8,418 nt of DNA, taken from assembly GCA_964423615.1 (NCBI GenBank), contig CAYRFQ010000176.1, forward strand, positions 1 to 8,418, read 5' to 3'. The position numbers and the translations under genes were made by a program. Under the pieces are notes generated by a model. It ran no database searches, was not told the DNA's origin, and saw only the letters and a list, made by a program, of their open reading frames with translations. Source of the stretch: CAYRFQ01 sp964423615 (GTDB lineage: Bacteria; Planctomycetota; Planctomycetia; Gemmatales; Gemmataceae). Positions 6,436 through 8,418 of the stretch are shown one piece after another; positions within the stretch are counted from its first letter, which is position 1, and each line of letters begins with the position of its first letter.

Positions 6436-6859
6436 AAATTTTTTCCAAATTTCTTTCCAACCCGATTCCCTCCAACCCACGAGCCCTCAACTTGGCGACA
6501 AAAACCGGTCCAAAAATGACAAAAACCTGCGCTAAAACTGCACTAAACTTGTAGTAAACTTGTACCAAACTTGTAGTAAACCTGCGCCTAAATTGCACCT
6601 TTTTGACACCTCTCGATTTCCGCATGTACTTGATATTAAATGATTTGTGGAAAATGGCCCCCGAAAAACAGCCATTTCGGCTCATTTTCGAGTTTTTGGA
6701 CCGCTCTTGCGCGCAGGTCTCCATAATACAATAGGATTGAACGCCATGTCATTTTCAGAAAAATCGTCGAATTGCCAAAATAATCATTACCGGGACTGCG
6801 AAATCGATTTCTGTTCGGTTCCTCCGTTCAGTCTTTTGTAGAGTGTGCCAGCGTCCCTG
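6371..6859. repeat. possible terminal inverted repeats around the AT-rich segment
   Basis: CAGGGACGCT at 6371-6380 recurs exactly in inverted form at 6850-6859. Allowing one mismatch, the match extends to 12 bp (CAGGGACGCT followed by AG or GG). The 489-bp interval holds no gene, so it has the shape of a non-autonomous element. I find no target-site duplication, and a 10-bp inverted match in a 1-kb region is expected by chance about half the time. Confidence 0.22.
6500..6600. repeat. phased A-tract array with degenerate 11-bp tandem repeat
   Basis: A-tracts begin at 6500, 6512, 6521, 6534, 6545, 6556, 6567, 6578 and 6590. From 6523 the DNA reads as seven units of 11, 11, 11, 11, 11, 12 and 11 bp. 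Three central units are AAACTTGTAGT, AAACTTGTACC and AAACTTGTAGT; the outer ones are variants such as AAACCTGCGCT and AAAACTGCACT. The spacing is close to one helical turn, so the segment may be intrinsically curved. It has no coding explanation in either direction. Confidence 0.7.
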
Positions 6860-7084
6860 AGAGAAAACCCAGAGGCACACGCCAGTCGCCAAGAGTGCTT
6901 GCCAACGAGTTCCTCCAGAGGTAAACTCGGAACAATGAGTTCGGAAACCCTTGCTGGATGCTTTTCTTGAGTTCGTTAAGAAACTGGCAAGATTTCCTTG
7001 AGCTACAAAACACCTAGTAACTCTCGCTCGAGACGTTGGTTGGTCCTTGGATAATTGGACTGGACCACCAACCCATGCCCGTCT
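6843..7084 (+). ncRNA. structure-rich segment, candidate leader or small RNA
   Basis: Read on the + strand, several helices fit together. GTGTGCC 6843-6849 pairs with GGCACAC 6874-6880. CTTGCCA 6898-6904 pairs with TGGCAAG 6985-6991 and encloses two hairpins: CGAGTTCCT 6906-6914 with AGG 6919-6921 plus AACTCG 6924-6929, and TTTCTTGA 6963-6970 with TTAAGAAA 6976-6983 (one G-U pair, loop GTTCG). This resembles a multi-branch junction. AACTC 6924-6928 can alternatively pair with GAGTT 6937-6941. I recognise no known RNA family. The 7-bp helices alone could be chance. Confidence 0.3.
7031..7084 (+). promoter_or_regulatory. long hairpin in the leader of the hemerythrin-like gene
   Basis: GTTGGTTGGTCC (7035-7046) and GGACCACCAAC (7062-7072) pair over 11 bp with one bulged base and a 15-nt loop. 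AGAC (7031-7034) with GTCT (7081-7084) can extend the stem across a bulge. It ends 44 nt before the ATG at 7117. It could control translation or RNA stability, or be a dyad operator. There is no T-run, so it is not an intrinsic terminator. Confidence 0.5.
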
Positions 7085-7116
7085 GAGAATTTCTCGCCCT
7101 TTGGAAGAAGATTCCG

Positions 7117-7593
7117 ATGACAAGTTTGAAAATCGAAACCGTCCTAAACACCTTGGAAGAGGACCATCAGCTCGTCCACACCAAGATGCAACTCCTCCGA
7201 GACACGGTGATCGCTCTACTCGATCACAAGCCCTCCGACGGCCCACGCATTCTCGATCGGTTCGAGGCAATTAAGGATTTCTTCGCCAATCAGTTTGCGT
7301 CCCACCTCGAAGAGGAAGAGTTGACCCTGTTCAAGTTTCTCGAAGAAGGAAGTCAAGAAGACGCCGAACTGGTCGCTGTACTCCGGGAAGAACACGAAGC
7401 CATTGTCCGAAAGGTCGACGAATTCAGCGGCTGTTTGCAAGTAGCCCGGGACGTGCAAGAAAACCTGCCCATTATGGTCAAGCGAGACTTGATTGACTAT
7501 GGATGGGAACTATTGAACCTCATCGATACGCATGCCCACAAGGAAACCACGGCAGTCCAAGAAAAGGTCCGGAAAAGACTGCTTGGCGAATGA
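7117..7593 (+). CDS. hemerythrin-like HHE domain protein
   Basis: Probable cytoplasmic di-iron four-helix-bundle protein of 158 residues, a single HHE (PF01814) domain. Likely metal ligands are visible: His17 in EEDHQLVH, His63 and Glu67 in SHLEEEE, His93 in REEHEAI, and His139 and Glu143 in DTHAHKE. This gives the paired HxxxE motifs of the family. Helices fit about 8-35, 45-76, 80-103 and 120-153. Members bind O2 or NO, sense redox state or help iron-sulfur repair; which applies here cannot be read. The start follows GGAAGAAG (7103-7110) at a normal distance. No signal peptide, membrane segment or output domain is present. The gene stands alone, diverging from the nfn operon and converging on the repeat-protein gene. 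Confidence 0.88.
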   Translation: MTSLKIETVLNTLEEDHQLVHTKMQLLRDTVIALLDHKPSDGPRILDRFEAIKDFFANQFASHLEEEELTLFKFLEEGSQEDAELVAVLREEHEAIVRKVDEFSGCLQVARDVQENLPIMVKRDLIDYGWELLNLIDTHAHKETTAVQEKVRKRLLGE

Positions 7594-7647
7594 CGATCAC
7601 CGCTGCCAAAATCCTTTCCCTTCGGATTCGTCCGATCACCATTGTGA

Positions 7648-7675
7648 CCTGCGTGTCTAAAGCAGCAGGCACGCA
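7648..7675 (+). terminator. competing small hairpins after the hemerythrin-like gene
   Basis: TGCGTG (7650-7655) can pair with CACGCA (7670-7675), or CCTGC (7648-7652) with GCAGG (7665-7669). They lie 55-82 nt past the stop at 7593. No T-run follows, so a terminator role is a guess. Confidence 0.22.
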
Positions 7676-7707
7676 CGGAACGGGAAATAAATGATTGTCG
7701 ATCCCGT

Positions 7708-7724
7708 ACACGCGGCTCGCGTGT
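7708..7724. terminator. GC-rich perfect hairpin between convergent genes
   Basis: ACACGCG (7708-7714) and CGCGTGT (7718-7724) form a perfect 7-bp stem with a 3-nt loop. It sits between the ends of the hemerythrin-like gene (+) and the repeat-protein gene (-), 37 nt past the latter's stop. The position suits a bidirectional terminator, but neither side has a T-run. Confidence 0.4.
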
Positions 7725-7761
7725 CCGCCTCACCATGCACCCAACCCAAACGTTAATCGCG

Positions 7762-8418
7762 CTAATCTTCTAACTTCAGCGGACTCTTGAAATCCAGCGA
7801 TAGCTCCTTCTGCGTGGCGTATTGGACAAAGTCCCATCGCGTGTTGAATTTCTGGCCGTAACGGTTTTCCAGTTGAGTCAAGACAACTCGTTCTGCCTCT
7901 CCGACACAAAGCGGATATTTCAACAATTCCACCAACTGCTGCGTCGACAGCCGACACGGTAACGGGTTCGTTGCTTGATGGAGTAATGCAGGTGTCGCGA
8001 CCCAATTCGAGCAACCTGCCATGTGTCCCACAGCCCCCGCAACCGATTGAATGCGTGGAAGACGTTCGGAAGAAGCATCGACTAAGACTGCCGACAAATC
8101 CTTAAGGAGATCAGAAGAAGGATAGTTCGTTTGGCTAGTCTGTTTGATATACACCTTGGCAATTTTGGCCGCATCGTTGACATCCATTCGTTGGGCCACC
8201 CGAGACAAACCTTGGGAGAGATTCTGGAGAACCCCCGAATCCGTTGTCTTGCTCATCCGTTCGGTGAGTAACTTGGCAGCTTTCGAACACGTTTTCGCGG
8301 CGTCATTAGCATCCATTCGTTGGGTCACCTGAGATAAACCTTCGGAGAGATTCTGGAGAGCAAAAAGATTCGTTGTCTTGCTCATCCGTTCGGTAAGTAC
8401 CTTGGCCGCGTCATTGGC
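7762..8418 (-). CDS. repeat protein of planctomycete type, C-terminal part (runs off the right edge)
   Basis: The frame stays open to the window edge, so the 218 residues seen are only the C-terminus; the ATG at 8385 is internal. Repeats of the form NDAAK, LLTERMSKTTD, LQNLSQGLSRVAQRMD dominate. Counting from the edge, unit A is residues 2-37 (36 aa), unit B 38-80 (43 aa, with a 7-residue insertion TCSKAAK), and a degenerate third unit starts at 81. After about residue 145 a distinct C-terminal domain begins: RLSTQQLVELLKYPLCVGEAE, then LENRYGQKF and WDFVQYA. From memory, similar repeats and tails are common in Gemmata-type proteins, sometimes behind kinase domains; I cannot see the N-terminus to test that. 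The helix-rich pattern suggests an alpha-solenoid used for protein contacts. Function unknown. Confidence 0.85.
   Translation of the reverse strand, partial: ANDAAKVLTERMSKTTNLFALQNLSEGLSQVTQRMDANDAAKTCSKAAKLLTERMSKTTDSGVLQNLSQGLSRVAQRMDVNDAAKIAKVYIKQTSQTNYPSSDLLKDLSAVLVDASSERLPRIQSVAGAVGHMAGCSNWVATPALLHQATNPLPCRLSTQQLVELLKYPLCVGEAERVVLTQLENRYGQKFNTRWDFVQYATQKELSLDFKSPLKLED
8179..8415 (-). repeat. in-gene tandem repeat, units of 108 and 129 bp
   Basis: The block 8308-8415 (36 codons) and the block 8179-8307 (43 codons) are near-identical over long stretches, for example the shared CATCCATTCGTTGGG (from 8181 and from 8310) and TTGTCTTGCTCATCCG. The length difference is an in-frame 21-bp segment. 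The array probably continues past the right edge. Confidence 0.85.

Larger units (their letters stand above)
6107..7116. other. 1-kb divergent intergenic region without a convincing gene
   Basis: It separates nfnA (-) from the hemerythrin-like gene (+). The open frames here (6146-6382 +, 6158-6724 -, 6755-7270 -) lack good ribosome binding sites and resemble no family. The middle (about 6436-6840) is visibly richer in A and T than the flanking genes. A TATTAT on the minus strand (6130-6135) could be the -10 of nfnA, but no -35 fits. TACAAT at 6727-6732 (+) is a possible -10 with a poor TCTTGC -35 at 6705-6710. GACGTAACGTC at 6243-6253 is a small palindrome. The stronger structures are listed separately. 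Confidence 0.7.

Noticed and set aside
6500..6654. Plasmid- or chromosome-type replication origin (repeat array plus a DnaA-box-like TGTGGAAAA at 6646-6654)
   Set aside because: Only one box with 8 of 9 matches, no cluster, and no rep, dnaA, dnaN or par gene nearby. The repeats are more simply a curved or regulatory segment.
6158..6724. 188-codon minus-strand frame across the AT-rich block
   Set aside because: No ribosome binding site, an unnatural composition, and it runs through the 11-bp repeat array without matching its period.
6755..7270. 171-codon minus-strand frame overlapping the hemerythrin-like start
   Set aside because: It overlaps a well-supported gene, is Arg/Ser/Cys-rich in the way of shadow frames, and resembles no family.
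1..8418. tRNA, rRNA, CRISPR array, transposase, toxin-antitoxin or defence genes
   Set aside because: I looked on both strands and found no T-loop or anticodon arrangement, no spaced direct repeats of CRISPR type, and no recognisable protein of these classes.

Overview
The window looks like a piece of a planctomycete chromosome. The strongest lineage clue is the first complete gene: it starts with a module matching the TIGR02996 repeat-companion domain, best known from Gemmata-type planctomycetes (and some myxobacteria), and continues into leucine-rich repeats. A secreted DUF1080 plus ThuA-like protein and a large repeat protein built on the motif 'MSKTT...LQNLS.GLS.V..RMD.NDAAK' fit the same lineage. 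There are no rRNA or tRNA genes, no CRISPR array and no recognisable transposase.

Layout, left to right. Positions 3-89 may hold the last codons of an upstream + strand gene. At 262-1707 (+) lies the TIGR02996/LRR protein, with a GTG start behind a good ribosome binding site. At 1814-3502 (-) lies an exported DUF1080-ThuA fusion protein. A strong minus-strand terminator (3694-3726) separates it from a tightly coupled two-gene operon read leftwards: 6106-5192 (small subunit) then 5199-3769 (large subunit). These encode an NfnAB (SudBA)-type NADH-dependent ferredoxin:NADP+ oxidoreductase, with the expected flavin, NAD(P) and iron-sulfur motifs intact. Next is about 1 kb without a convincing gene (6107-7116). 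Then a hemerythrin-like HHE protein (7117-7593, +), and finally the C-terminal part of a repeat protein on the minus strand (7762 to the right edge), whose N-terminus is outside the window.

The genes do not form one pathway. Nfn links the NADH, NADPH and ferredoxin pools. The HHE protein is a probable di-iron protein for O2, NO or redox sensing or binding, and it diverges from the nfn operon across the 1-kb gap. The exported DUF1080/ThuA protein probably acts on sugars outside the cytoplasm. The two repeat proteins are probably interaction scaffolds of unknown role.

The least explained part is the 1-kb gap. It holds a nested inverted repeat followed by six T (6370-6435), a run of A-tracts mostly phased at about 11 bp (6500-6600), and a stretch rich in potential RNA helices (6843-7084) ending in an 11-bp hairpin 44 nt before the hemerythrin start. 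I can see these structures but cannot assign them to a known element. I found no clear new enzymatic or defence system.
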